A DNA stretch of 64,000 bases from Anaerolineales bacterium. GTDB lineage: Bacteria > Chloroflexota > Anaerolineae > 4572-78 > J111. Of this stretch, positions 42,367 through 50,575 are shown piece by piece (the stretch's first letter is position 1; each line of letters opens with the position of its first letter). The translations under genes were made by a program, and so were the position numbers. The notes beneath the pieces were generated by a model, which did not search any database, was not told where the DNA came from, and saw nothing but the letters and a program-made list of their open reading frames with translations. The stretch is taken from the NCBI GenBank assembly GCA_020634855.1, contig JACKAU010000002.1, positions 868,001-932,000 on the forward strand, written 5' to 3'.

Positions 42367-42542
42367 AAAAAAACCTCCCAATCATAGGAGGCTACAGCCA
42401 GCCACACCAATCTCTATTTGAGACAACGCTCTAGTCATTAAGCTTTCTAAACAGAAAGTGGATACCGCGCGGGCGTCTACTTGGTCACTATTCAGACGTT
42501 ACACACTGACATGGTCAATCGATCTAAATTTTCCCTTATTTG
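42367..42542 (-). ncRNA. candidate small RNA or attenuator leader, ~176 nt
   Basis: A gene-free stretch carries a promoter at one end (42549-42577) and an intrinsic terminator at the other. The terminator, on the minus strand, is CCTCC, an 8-base loop, GGAGG, then seven T (42391 down to 42367). In between are local hairpins, including CTTTCT/AGAAAG around GTTT and a GC-rich one around CGCCCGCG. It is either a free-standing RNA or an attenuated leader of the MFS gene starting at 42194. It does not match 6S, SRP or tmRNA landmarks that I could recognise. The rest of the gap 42195-42827 shows nothing further. Confidence 0.45.
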
Positions 42543-42548
42543 CGGACA

Positions 42549-42577
42549 AGTGTATTATAGAGCCATAACTTTGTCAA
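42549..42577 (-). promoter_or_regulatory. sigma-70-type promoter
   Basis: On the minus strand a perfect TTGACA (rc of 42572-42577) is followed after 17 bases by TACACT (rc of 42549-42554). Transcription would start near 42542 and run into the terminator at 42367-42391. Confidence 0.55.
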
Positions 42578-42827
42578 GCTTTAAAGTCTAACCGAATTCC
42601 AATTATTTTTAAACTTTTTTCTTAGATGATTATGATACTTTGATAAAGTTAGCAACCTGGAGAAATTTTATTGATTAGCTGCGGCCCGCTATAAATCCTT
42701 ATAATGGGCTGATTTGAGCCAGGTTTGTACAATTTTAGAGGCACGTTTAACAATTTATTATTCCCCTCTTTACAATTTTAGATACATCTAAATAAATTGT
42801 GCTAGTGAAACAGAGGATGCGTCAGCC

Positions 42828-44606
42828 GTGGGTCGAGAGCGAAAAGACCTTGTAGCGTTATATAATATTGCCGTCGCTGTTGGATCGAGCTTGAGTTTGA
42901 AGGAGGTTATCTGGCGGCTCTACAAAGAAGCCACCCGATCAATTGATCCGGCAAACTTTGCGATTGTGATCTATGACGAACATAAAGATAAGTTAATCTT
43001 CTATTTGGCTTATGATCAATTCAAACCGATTAAACCATTTGCCCTAAAACATTCGGGCAATCACGGGCTAATCAGCCAGGTTCTTAACACCAAAGAACCT
43101 CACCTCATTAACGATCTTAGTCGCACCACCGATCAATTTGAAATCAACCGCATGCATCCCCACAAACCGGCCCGCTCGTGGCTGGGCGTCCCCTTCTTCA
43201 ACGCTAACTTGTCCGGCGAAAATGCTCAGGGCGTCATCGCGATTTGGAGTTACAAGTCCCACGCGTATTCGGAGCGTGATCTCTGGTTTTTGTCCGAGAT
43301 TGCCACTCAGGCGGCTATTGCCATTCGAAACGCTAATCTGTTTGAAGCCAGTCAACGCCGTGTTCTTGAAATGTCGGTGGTCAATGATGTAGCCAGAACG
43401 TTATCTTCAACCCTGGAATTGGAGGAAGTGCTTCTCAGAATCATGGATCAGGTGGAAGAGATGTTAAATGTCAGCGCCGGCTTTTTGCTTTTAAAGGATC
43501 CCTCTACTGAAGATCTTACATTTCAAATTGGGCTGGGCCAGACGAAAAATATTGACTACTTCCGGATTCCGAAAGGTAAAGGTGTGGCCGGTCACGTGGC
43601 CGTTACCGGCAAGCCGATGCACGTTGAGAAAAAAGAGCATCCCATTGATTTTCATGCTCAGAATTTGTTATGCGTCCCCCTGGTTTTACACAACCAAGTC
43701 ATCGGTGTATTAGAAGTCCTCAATAAAAAAGAAGGTCACTTCTCCCAAAATGATCTGGAACTGCTGGCTTCAATTGCTTCCTTCGCCGCCATTGCCATCG
43801 AAAACGCGCGACTGCACGAAAGCGTTCTCGACGAACGCGACCGAGTCATCGAAGCTGAAGAACAGGCCCGTAAAGCGTTAGCCCGTGACTTACACGATGG
43901 TCCCGTTCAACTGGTGTCCAGTCTATCAATGCGGCTTAATTTCTGCCAGAGACTGATCAAGGAAAGACCGGATCAGTTAGTTAAAGAACTGCCCACAGCG
44001 ATGCAGTTGGCCGACCGAGCCGTTCACCAAATGCGTACCATGCTGTTTGAACTACGCCCGCTCGCTCTGGAAGTCGATGGGTTGGAATCAGCCTTGAAAA
44101 CCTTTATCGACCGCCAGCAGCATGATATTTCGGAAAAACAGCCAACCCGGTTAAATTTGACGATCGAAACCGATAACCCCCAGGGTCATCTAACCCGACA
44201 AGACAGCAAAGTCGAAACCGCCTTGTTCGCCATTGTGCAAGAGGCCGTGACTAACGCCATCAAACACGCCCAATCGAATCATGTCCAGGTCCAACTGCGA
44301 GAAACTGCAACCGCCCTTTATACCACGGTCGCCGATGACGGCGTCGGTTTTAATGTCGATGAGATGATGGAAACCTACAGCCAACGCGGCAGTTTGGGCC
44401 TGATCAATATTAAAGACCGCACCGAACTCATCGGCGGGGATTTAGCGATTCGCTCGGTGTCCGGCAAAGGTACTAAAATCAGAATATTTGTACCCAAAGC
44501 CCACCAGGAACGGTTGAAAAAACGCGGCCAGAGTGGTGTTCTCTCCAACTCCAAGCGAGTTCAAACCGGAATTTTGTCCAAATCGCTCAATGGTACCAAA
44601 CATTAA
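42828..44606 (+). CDS. GAF-GAF sensor histidine kinase, NarL/DegS type
   Basis: 592 residues from a GTG at 42828. There are two GAF domains, at about 20-165 and 185-330 (the second with PLVLHNQVIGVLEVLNKKEGHFS). A HisKA_3 phosphoacceptor follows (ARDLHDGPVQLVSSLS, His356). The HATPase_c domain carries the N-box QEAVTNAIKHAQSNHV, ADDGVGFNVDE and GSLGLINIKDRTELIGG. There are no transmembrane segments, so it senses a cytoplasmic signal. HisKA_3 kinases normally phosphorylate LuxR/NarL-type regulators; none lies adjacent, so it is an orphan here. The C-terminal ~40 residues are basic and Ser-rich, of unknown role. Confidence 0.92.
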   Translation: MGRERKDLVALYNIAVAVGSSLSLKEVIWRLYKEATRSIDPANFAIVIYDEHKDKLIFYLAYDQFKPIKPFALKHSGNHGLISQVLNTKEPHLINDLSRTTDQFEINRMHPHKPARSWLGVPFFNANLSGENAQGVIAIWSYKSHAYSERDLWFLSEIATQAAIAIRNANLFEASQRRVLEMSVVNDVARTLSSTLELEEVLLRIMDQVEEMLNVSAGFLLLKDPSTEDLTFQIGLGQTKNIDYFRIPKGKGVAGHVAVTGKPMHVEKKEHPIDFHAQNLLCVPLVLHNQVIGVLEVLNKKEGHFSQNDLELLASIASFAAIAIENARLHESVLDERDRVIEAEEQARKALARDLHDGPVQLVSSLSMRLNFCQRLIKERPDQLVKELPTAMQLADRAVHQMRTMLFELRPLALEVDGLESALKTFIDRQQHDISEKQPTRLNLTIETDNPQGHLTRQDSKVETALFAIVQEAVTNAIKHAQSNHVQVQLRETATALYTTVADDGVGFNVDEMMETYSQRGSLGLINIKDRTELIGGDLAIRSVSGKGTKIRIFVPKAHQERLKKRGQSGVLSNSKRVQTGILSKSLNGTKH

Positions 44607-45051
44607 AATAGAGTTTGACTAAGTTTGGAAAACATTGCCTGAACTGGTAAAGTTGCTGCAACATTTTTGTTGTGAGCAGCCGTTATGTCTCTAAACGATC
44701 TCTTAAACCACTGGCGCGATACACCTACCATTGCGCCCAACATCGCCGCCTGGCACACCCGACCGGCCCAACCGGCCCAAACAGCTTCCCTGCCCACTAA
44801 CCTCCATCCAACGCTAGCGCACATCTTGCACGAACTGGGCATTCACCAACTGTACACGCACCAGGCGGCCGCATGGACTCACCTCCAAGCCGGCCGGCGC
44901 CCGGTCATCGTCACCGGCACGGCCAGTGGTAAAACCCTCTGCTATAACCTACCCGTGCTCGATCACCTGCTCAACGATCCCCACGCCCGCGCCCTCTACC
45001 TCTTCCCCACCAAAGCCCTCACCCACGATCAAGCCGCCGCCCTGAATAAAC

Positions 45052-45127
45052 TGTCTGCGATCAGCCGTCAGCCGTCAGCAGTGGACGGTCAAGGTTCATC
45101 ATTCATCACTCATCAATCATCATTCCC
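45052..45127. repeat. low-complexity tract inside the helicase gene (disruptive)
   Basis: Short iterations (CAGCCGTCAGCCGTCAGCA, then TCATCATTCATCACTCATCA) that resemble intergenic simple-sequence tracts replace the segment between the Walker A region and the DGDTP-like motif of the helicase and coincide with its loss of frame. Confidence 0.6.
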
Positions 45128-45710
45128 CCCGCGTCTACGTACGATGGCGACACCCCACCGCCGCTGCCCGTCCGGCGATTCGCCGCCAGGCCCGTATCGT
45201 TCTGTCCAACCCCGATATGCTACACACCGCTATCCTGCCGCACCATACCAAATGGGCCGATTTTTTTCGCAACCTACGTTTTGTCGTCATCGACGAGATG
45301 CACATTTACCGGGGCGTCTTCGGTTCTCACGTCGCCAACGTACTGCGGCGGCTCAAACGTATCACTGCCTTCTACGGCGCCGAGCCGCAGTTCATTCTCA
45401 CCTCCGCCACCATCGCCAACCCCACCGAACTGGCCGAACGCCTCATCGAAGCGCCGACCGTCCTGGTCGATAACGACGGCTCGGCCAAAGGGCCAAAACA
45501 TTTCTTAATCTACAATCCCCCCATCATCGACGCCGACCTCGGCCTCCGCCGCAGCAGCCTGCTCGAAGGCGTACGTCTGGCCCAAGACCTGTTCCATCAC
45601 AACCTCCAAACCATCCTCTTCGCCCGCACCCGCCGCACCGTCGAACTCCTCCTCACCTACCTCAAAGACACTATTTTGACATCCCCTCCACCGCCCACCA
45701 CCCAACCCTC

Positions 45711-45777
45711 ATCGTCCCCATCTCCCAATCCCCCATTCTCAATTCTCAATTCTCAATTCTCAATTCTCAATTCCCCC
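45711..45777. repeat. in-frame ATTCTCA heptamer tract inside the helicase gene
   Basis: About five copies of ATTCTCA (period 7), preceded by Pro/Ser-rich simple sequence, add a stretch rich in FSILNSQ between the two RecA-like halves. Unlike the first tract it keeps the frame. The same kind of sequence is intergenic elsewhere in the window. Confidence 0.65.
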
Positions 45778-47360
45778 ATCCGCGCCTACCGCAGCGGCTA
45801 CCTCCCCCGTCAGCGCCGCGAGATCGAACAGGAGTTGCGCAGCGGAGACGTCAAAACCATCGTCGCCACCAGCGCCCTCGAACTCGGCATCGACATCGGC
45901 CAGTTGAGCGCGGCTGTGTTGGTCGGCTATCCCGGCACGATTGCCGGTACGTGGCAGCAGGCCGGGCGGGCCGGGCGGCAAGAGGAGCCGGCGCTGGCCG
46001 TTTTGATTACCTCGGCCAACCCGCTCGATCAATTTCTGGCCCATCACCCCGACTACTTTTTCGAACGCACGCCCGAACAGGCGCTCATCGATCCCGATAA
46101 CCTGCTCATTCTGCTGCAACATCTACGCTGCGCCGCCTTTGAACTGCCGTTCCGTACCAACGAGCCATTCGGTCGAGTCGAACCGGCTGTACTGGCCGAG
46201 TTCTTACAGTACCTCTATGACAGCGGCGAACTTCATCGATCAAACGACCAATATTTTTGGATGGACGAGCATTATCCGGCCCAACTCGTCTCCCTGCGGA
46301 CGGCGTCGCCCAGCAAGGTCACACTCCAAGCCGGCGACGAAAACGACGCTTGGGCGACCATCGGCGAGGTGGATGTGGCCAGCGCCGACTGGATGGTTCA
46401 TCCCGAAGCGATCTACCTGCACGAAGGTCAAAGTTTTCGCGTGGAAACTCTCGACCTTGAACAGCAGGTCGCCCGGCTGCGTCCGGTCAATGTCGATTAC
46501 TACACCGAGCCGCTCCGCGAGACGACAGTGCAGTTGATCGACCAGATCGATCACGCGGCGGTTACCGGCGCAACCAAAAACCACGGCGAAATTCTGGTCA
46601 CCACCCAAATCATCGGCTACCGTATGCTAAGCTGGTTTAGCCACGAACGCCTGGGCGAGGGTGAGGTTGAATTGCCGCCCAATGAACTCCAAACCAGCGG
46701 CTACTGGCTGACGCTGGCCCCAGAAACGGTGCAAGCACTCCGCGACGCCGGCCTATGGAGCAACGATCCCAACAACTACGGCCCCAACTGGCCTCGCCGG
46801 CGCAACCAGGCCCGCGCCCGCGACGGCTATCGCTGCCAACTTTGCGGCGCGCCGGAAACGGATCGCCAGCACGATGTCCACCACAAAATCCCCTTTCGCC
46901 AGTTCGATTCGTATGAAACGGCCAACCGGCTGTCGAACCTGGTCACGCTGTGCCGCACCTGCCATCGCCGCGCCGAAACCGCCGTCCGCACCCGCAGCGG
47001 CCTATCCGGTCTGGCCGACGCGCTCGGCCACCTCGCCCCCCTTTTTCTCATGTGCGACACCCACGACCTCGGCCTCCACGCCGATCCCCAATCGCCGCTG
47101 GCCGAGGGCCAACCGACCATTATCATCTTCGACCGCGTTCCCGCCGGTCTCGGGTTTAGCCGCCGCCTGTTCGATCTCCACACCGATCTGCTGTATCATG
47201 CTTATGAATTAGTCGCCACCTGCCCCTGCCCCGACGGTTGTCCTTCCTGTGTCGGCCCTGCCGGGGAGGACGGCATGGGCGGCAAGCGGGAAACGCTGGC
47301 TATTTTAGAGATCGTGGGGCGGAGCACGTAGACGTATGGTATATGACTTACGCAGTTGGC

Positions 47361-47456
47361 ATGTCATTTCGAGGAGGAACGACGAGAAATCCCTGAGAAC
47401 GATGTTGGCCAGCCGACTCTATAGGGATTTCTCCGCCTTCGGCTACGAAATGACAT
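47361..47456. repeat. large palindromic repeat (ATGTCATTTCG ends)
   Basis: ATGTCATTTCG (47361-47371) is the exact reverse complement of CGAAATGACAT (47446-47456), and GAGAAATCCCT in the left half pairs with AGGGATTTCTC in the right half. The form (TCATTTCG, GAGAAATC, GGATTTCTC, CGAAATGA) is a REP/MITE-like type seen in several bacterial phyla. It begins 30 bases after the helicase stop. Confidence 0.75.
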
Positions 47457-47539
47457 TATGGGATGTCAAGTGCGTAACGCCTATGGTAAAGAAACAAAAC
47501 CAGATATTCTACTTTCGGCTCACCAAACCACCTCTCGCG

Positions 47540-48192
47540 CCGAGCGAAACGACCTTCAACTAGCTGGACCTCCCTCCGCCGGCGCGCGGAACCACCTCCG
47601 ACTAGTCCGACCTCCCTCCGCCGGCGTGCGGAACCACCTCCGACTAGTCCGACCTCCCTCCGCCGGCGTGCGGAACCACCTCCGACTAGTCCGACCCCCT
47701 CCGCCGGCGCGCGGAACCACCTCCGACTAGTCCGACCCCCTCCGCCAGCGCGCGGAACCACCTCCGACTAGTCCGACCCCCTCCCGCCAGCGTGCGGAAC
47801 CACCTCCGACTAGTCCGACCTCCCTCCGCCAGCGTGCGGAACCACCTCCGACTAGTCCGACCTCCCTCCGCCAGCGCGCGGAACCACCTCCGACTAGTCC
47901 GACCTCCCTCCGCCAGCGTGCGGAACCACCTCCGACTAGTCCGACCCCCTCCGCCAGCGTGCGGAACCACCTCTGACTAGTCGGACCTCTCTCCGCCAGC
48001 GTGCGGAACCACCTCCAACTAGTCAGGCTCCCCTCCGCCAACGCGCGGAACCACCTCCGACTAGTCAGCCCCCCCTTCGCCAACGCGCGGAATGACCTTC
48101 GACTAGCCGGATCTTCTTTCGCAGCGTGCGAAATGACCTTCGACTAACCGGGTCTCCTTTCGTAATGCGCGAAATGACCTCCGACCAGTCAA
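47540..48192. repeat. tandem 42-bp repeat array, about 15-16 units
   Basis: Units of 41-42 bases each contain CGGAACCACCTCCGACTAGT and CCCTCCGCC. Central units are nearly identical; the right-hand units diverge step by step (GAAATGACCTTCGACTA forms). GACTAGTC or a close variant occurs once per unit. Both strands stay open for 80-118 codons because the period is a multiple of three, but there is no start signal and frames break wherever a unit is 41 bases, so this is not a gene. There are no unique spacers, so it is not CRISPR. Confidence 0.88.
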
Positions 48193-48217
48193 ACCAAGAG
48201 GATAATCGTCTTTGCAC

Positions 48218-48241
48218 CTCACTTGTCCTCCCAAGTGTTTG
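48218..48241. repeat. 24-bp direct repeat, copy 1
   Basis: CTCACTTGTCCTCCCAA followed by GTGTTTG; copy 2 at 50446-50469 differs at two bases. The copies bracket the CPBP and hydrolase genes. The stretch 48193-48485 contains no gene. Confidence 0.75.
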
Positions 48242-48485
48242 ACCGAACAAGGTAACAGCACTTTTTAATTAAAATACGTGTTCCTTTGGCCCAAGCAGGT
48301 CGATTTATTGCATCTAAGTGACTATCCTGCGTAACTCATAAGAAGGCCACTCACAGCTTCTCTATGACCCTCACATTATCAATGTGACCCCAACCGTGAC
48401 ACCTCTCACATCATTTCTCGGCTGCTGGTGGCTATACTGGTCGTAAATAAGAACGGCACGTTTAGTACTCAAACGGAGGTAAATT

Positions 48486-49286
48486 ATGAATACGGTAATT
48501 ACATGGGTCAAGCGCCATCCACTCATCACATTTTTTATCTTAACCTACGCCCTTACGTGGGCGACGGCTCCCCTAATCGGCGGGGTCATCCCCCAGATAC
48601 CGTTCTTGACGGTGGTTATTGTTCTCGCTTTAAGCGAAGGGAAACAGGGGCTAAAAGCGCTGCTTCGTCAGGCCACGCACTGGCGAGTCGGCTGGCAATG
48701 GTATCTGATCGCCCCTGGGATTGTCGCCATTATTAACTTTGGGGCTGTGGGTCTCAACCTGCTGCTCGGCGCCCACATATCGCCCAGTTATGAGCCTCTT
48801 CCGGTAGCCTATCTTCTGGAGGGAATATTTATCGTGATGCTTTTTGGGATGTGGGAGGAACCGGGTTGGACCGGTTACGCCTTGCCGCGCCTGCGCGTTG
48901 GTCGCTCGCTGCTGCTGGCTACGCTCATTCTGGCCGGGTTGCGCACGCTGTGGCATCTGCCGCTCTTCTTAAGCGGCGATATTCCCTGGTCGGATATTGT
49001 GTTGAATGTGGCAGCGCAGGTCATTATTTCGTGGCTCTACTACCGCACCAACCGCAGTTTGTTGATTGTGATGCTGCTCCACTTCTCTTCAAATTACATC
49101 TACGCGGCCTTGGTCTCTGAGCCGGGGTTGTTTGAGGGCGGGAATCTCATCCAATTTGCCTGGCTGGAAGCCGGCCTGGCTACTCTGATCGCTCTTAGCC
49201 TGATTGTCTTTGACCGGCAGCTTTGGTTCGCCCCGGCTTCATCGGCGCAGCCGGAGATAGTGACTGCTTCGGTGGCCAGAGTTTAG
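48486..49286 (+). CDS. CPBP-family intramembrane metalloprotease
   Basis: 266 residues with about seven hydrophobic segments and an ACGGAGG site before the ATG. The CPBP/Abi motifs are present: EEPGWTGYALPRL (the Glu pair), LRTLWHLPLFLSG (first His) and LLHFSSN (second His). Family members are Rce1-like proteases, some linked to bacteriocin self-immunity. With the next gene it lies between two 24-bp direct repeats that separate the MrfA-like and MrfB-like genes, so it may have been inserted there. Confidence 0.88.
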   Translation: MNTVITWVKRHPLITFFILTYALTWATAPLIGGVIPQIPFLTVVIVLALSEGKQGLKALLRQATHWRVGWQWYLIAPGIVAIINFGAVGLNLLLGAHISPSYEPLPVAYLLEGIFIVMLFGMWEEPGWTGYALPRLRVGRSLLLATLILAGLRTLWHLPLFLSGDIPWSDIVLNVAAQVIISWLYYRTNRSLLIVMLLHFSSNYIYAALVSEPGLFEGGNLIQFAWLEAGLATLIALSLIVFDRQLWFAPASSAQPEIVTASVARV

Positions 49287-49315
49287 GTAGTCACTGTATT
49301 AGAGGAGTTTAATCA

Positions 49316-50362
49316 ATGAAATTCTATGATCGTTTTGTGATTGTTCTTATACTGTCTGTTCTGTTTGTAGCTTGCAGCAGTCCAGACAACGTACCCGCGG
49401 CCGGGTTACGTATGATAGAGGTCGCTGCTCCAGACCGTGATACGCCGATCAGCGTTAGTCTTTGGTATCCCACCCGTGGTGGCGGTTCTCACACGGAAGT
49501 GGGTGGCAACAAGGTTTTTCAAGGTGTACCCACTCATCAGGATGCGGACATAGCGGAAGGCGAGTTTCCCGTGGTTCTTCTGGCACACGGTGGCTTACGG
49601 GCTAACCCCCATATGAGCGGCTGGATTGCCTCGTATCTGGCCACCCGCGGGTTTATCGTGGCCCAACCGCACTCGCCTCAGCTTGGCCCTGATGATGGGC
49701 AAGCGGCTGTTGCCGAACCCTGGTTACGGCCTGCCGATCTATCAGCCACGCTCACTGCCCTTGAACAGGACGCGGTTCTGAACACGCATATCAAACAAGA
49801 TAGCATCGGCGTCTTAGGATTTTTGCTGGGTGGTACATCTGCCCTGACGCTGGCCGGAGCAGAGATTGATCCGGACGGTTACGCCCAAATATGTGACGGC
49901 GAGGCAGCCATAGGTCTGGACTGCGCTTGGTTTGCCAAGAATGGGGTTGACCTGCATGAGGCTGATCTCAGCGGCCTAGAACACGCAACTTACAATCCTA
50001 AGATCAAAGTGGTTATTGCGGTTGACCCTGAGTTGACTACTGTTTTTACCCCGGCCAGTTTAAGTAATATTTCAAGCCCGGTAACCATCATCAATCTGGG
50101 CCAGCCTAATACGATCTTACCTGGGCTTAATGCTTCGGGACTAGAAGGGTTGATCCGCGATGTAAACTACAAAACTGTGCCTGACGCCACCCAATTCAGC
50201 GCCTTCAGCGAATGCACTTCGAAAGGCGCTTTCATCCTCCAAAGTGAAGGCGACAATGAAGCAATTTGTATCGATAGCGGCGAACGGTCTCGGGCAGAAA
50301 TTCATCGGCAATTAGCCGAGATGATTGAAAACACATTAATACAAAGTTTTTCAAACAACTAA
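49316..50362 (+). CDS. alpha/beta-hydrolase-fold lipoprotein lacking the nucleophile Ser
   Basis: 348 residues. The lipobox is FVAC (Cys20) after a hydrophobic signal, so the protein is anchored outside the membrane. The fold resembles PAF-acetylhydrolase/dienelactone-hydrolase relatives: ISVSLWYPT, FPVVLLAHGGLRANPHMSGWIASYLATRGF, and a nucleophile elbow GVLGFLLGGTSAL. Active relatives have GxSxGG there; position 170 is Leu (TTG at 49823-49825), one base from the Ser codon TCG. Either the enzyme is dead and serves as a binding protein, or this is a recent loss. AGAGGAG lies ahead of the ATG; it is cotranscribed with the CPBP gene. Confidence 0.75.
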   Translation: MKFYDRFVIVLILSVLFVACSSPDNVPAAGLRMIEVAAPDRDTPISVSLWYPTRGGGSHTEVGGNKVFQGVPTHQDADIAEGEFPVVLLAHGGLRANPHMSGWIASYLATRGFIVAQPHSPQLGPDDGQAAVAEPWLRPADLSATLTALEQDAVLNTHIKQDSIGVLGFLLGGTSALTLAGAEIDPDGYAQICDGEAAIGLDCAWFAKNGVDLHEADLSGLEHATYNPKIKVVIAVDPELTTVFTPASLSNISSPVTIINLGQPNTILPGLNASGLEGLIRDVNYKTVPDATQFSAFSECTSKGAFILQSEGDNEAICIDSGERSRAEIHRQLAEMIENTLIQSFSNN

Positions 50363-50445
50363 CGACCTATGGGGCGGTAGTCGTGATGGGGGTACGGGGA
50401 GGAAGTGCTGTTGGTCCCACACAGGAAACGCACCCCGTTTTCCTT

Positions 50446-50469
50446 CTCACTTGTCCTCCCAAACGTTTG
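50446..50469. repeat. 24-bp direct repeat, copy 2
   Basis: 22 of 24 bases match 48218-48241, same orientation. It is followed by a simple-sequence tract built from TCTCC, TCTAATC and CGTCTCC (50522-50573) that ends at the start codon of the MrfB-like gene. Confidence 0.75.
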
Positions 50470-50575
50470 TGCTAGAATAATACCGTTCTATTGGCTTTAT
50501 TCATATTCACCGGAGACATTTCCCCCCCAATCTCCCAGTCTCTAATCTCCCGTCTCCCGTCTCCAATCTCTAACC

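Larger units (their letters stand above)
44685..47331 (+). pseudogene. MrfA/YprA-like DEAD/DEAH helicase with HNH motif and DUF1998, frameshifted
   Basis: The N-terminal part (44685 on) has IHQLYTHQAAAWTHLQAG and Walker A GTASGKTLCYNLP. From about 45052 a low-complexity tract and at least two shifts of frame break the protein before the second part. That part runs in another frame from about 45140 to 47331: IVLSNPDML, VIDEMHIYRGVFG (DEAH-type box), SATIANP, QQAGRAGRQ, and a DUF1998-type end with the cysteine cluster CPCPDGCPSC. An HNH motif (CQLCGAPETDRQHDVHHKI, then LCRTCHR) sits before that end. Relatives unwind damaged DNA in mitomycin repair with MrfB/YprB, encoded here at 50576. Probably inactive unless the breaks are sequencing errors. 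Confidence 0.82.

Noticed and set aside
42452..42482. T-box-like sequence on the plus strand (GTGGATACCGCG ... CGTCTACT)
   Set aside because: One base off the T-box consensus, no stem I or terminator in plus orientation, and the next plus gene is a histidine kinase rather than a tRNA synthetase or amino-acid gene.
47456..48250. Long reading frames of 60-118 codons on both strands across the 42-bp array (Arg/Trp- or Pro-rich repeats)
   Set aside because: They exist because the repeat period is divisible by three; there are no start signals, frames break at 41-base units, and the composition is repeat-driven.
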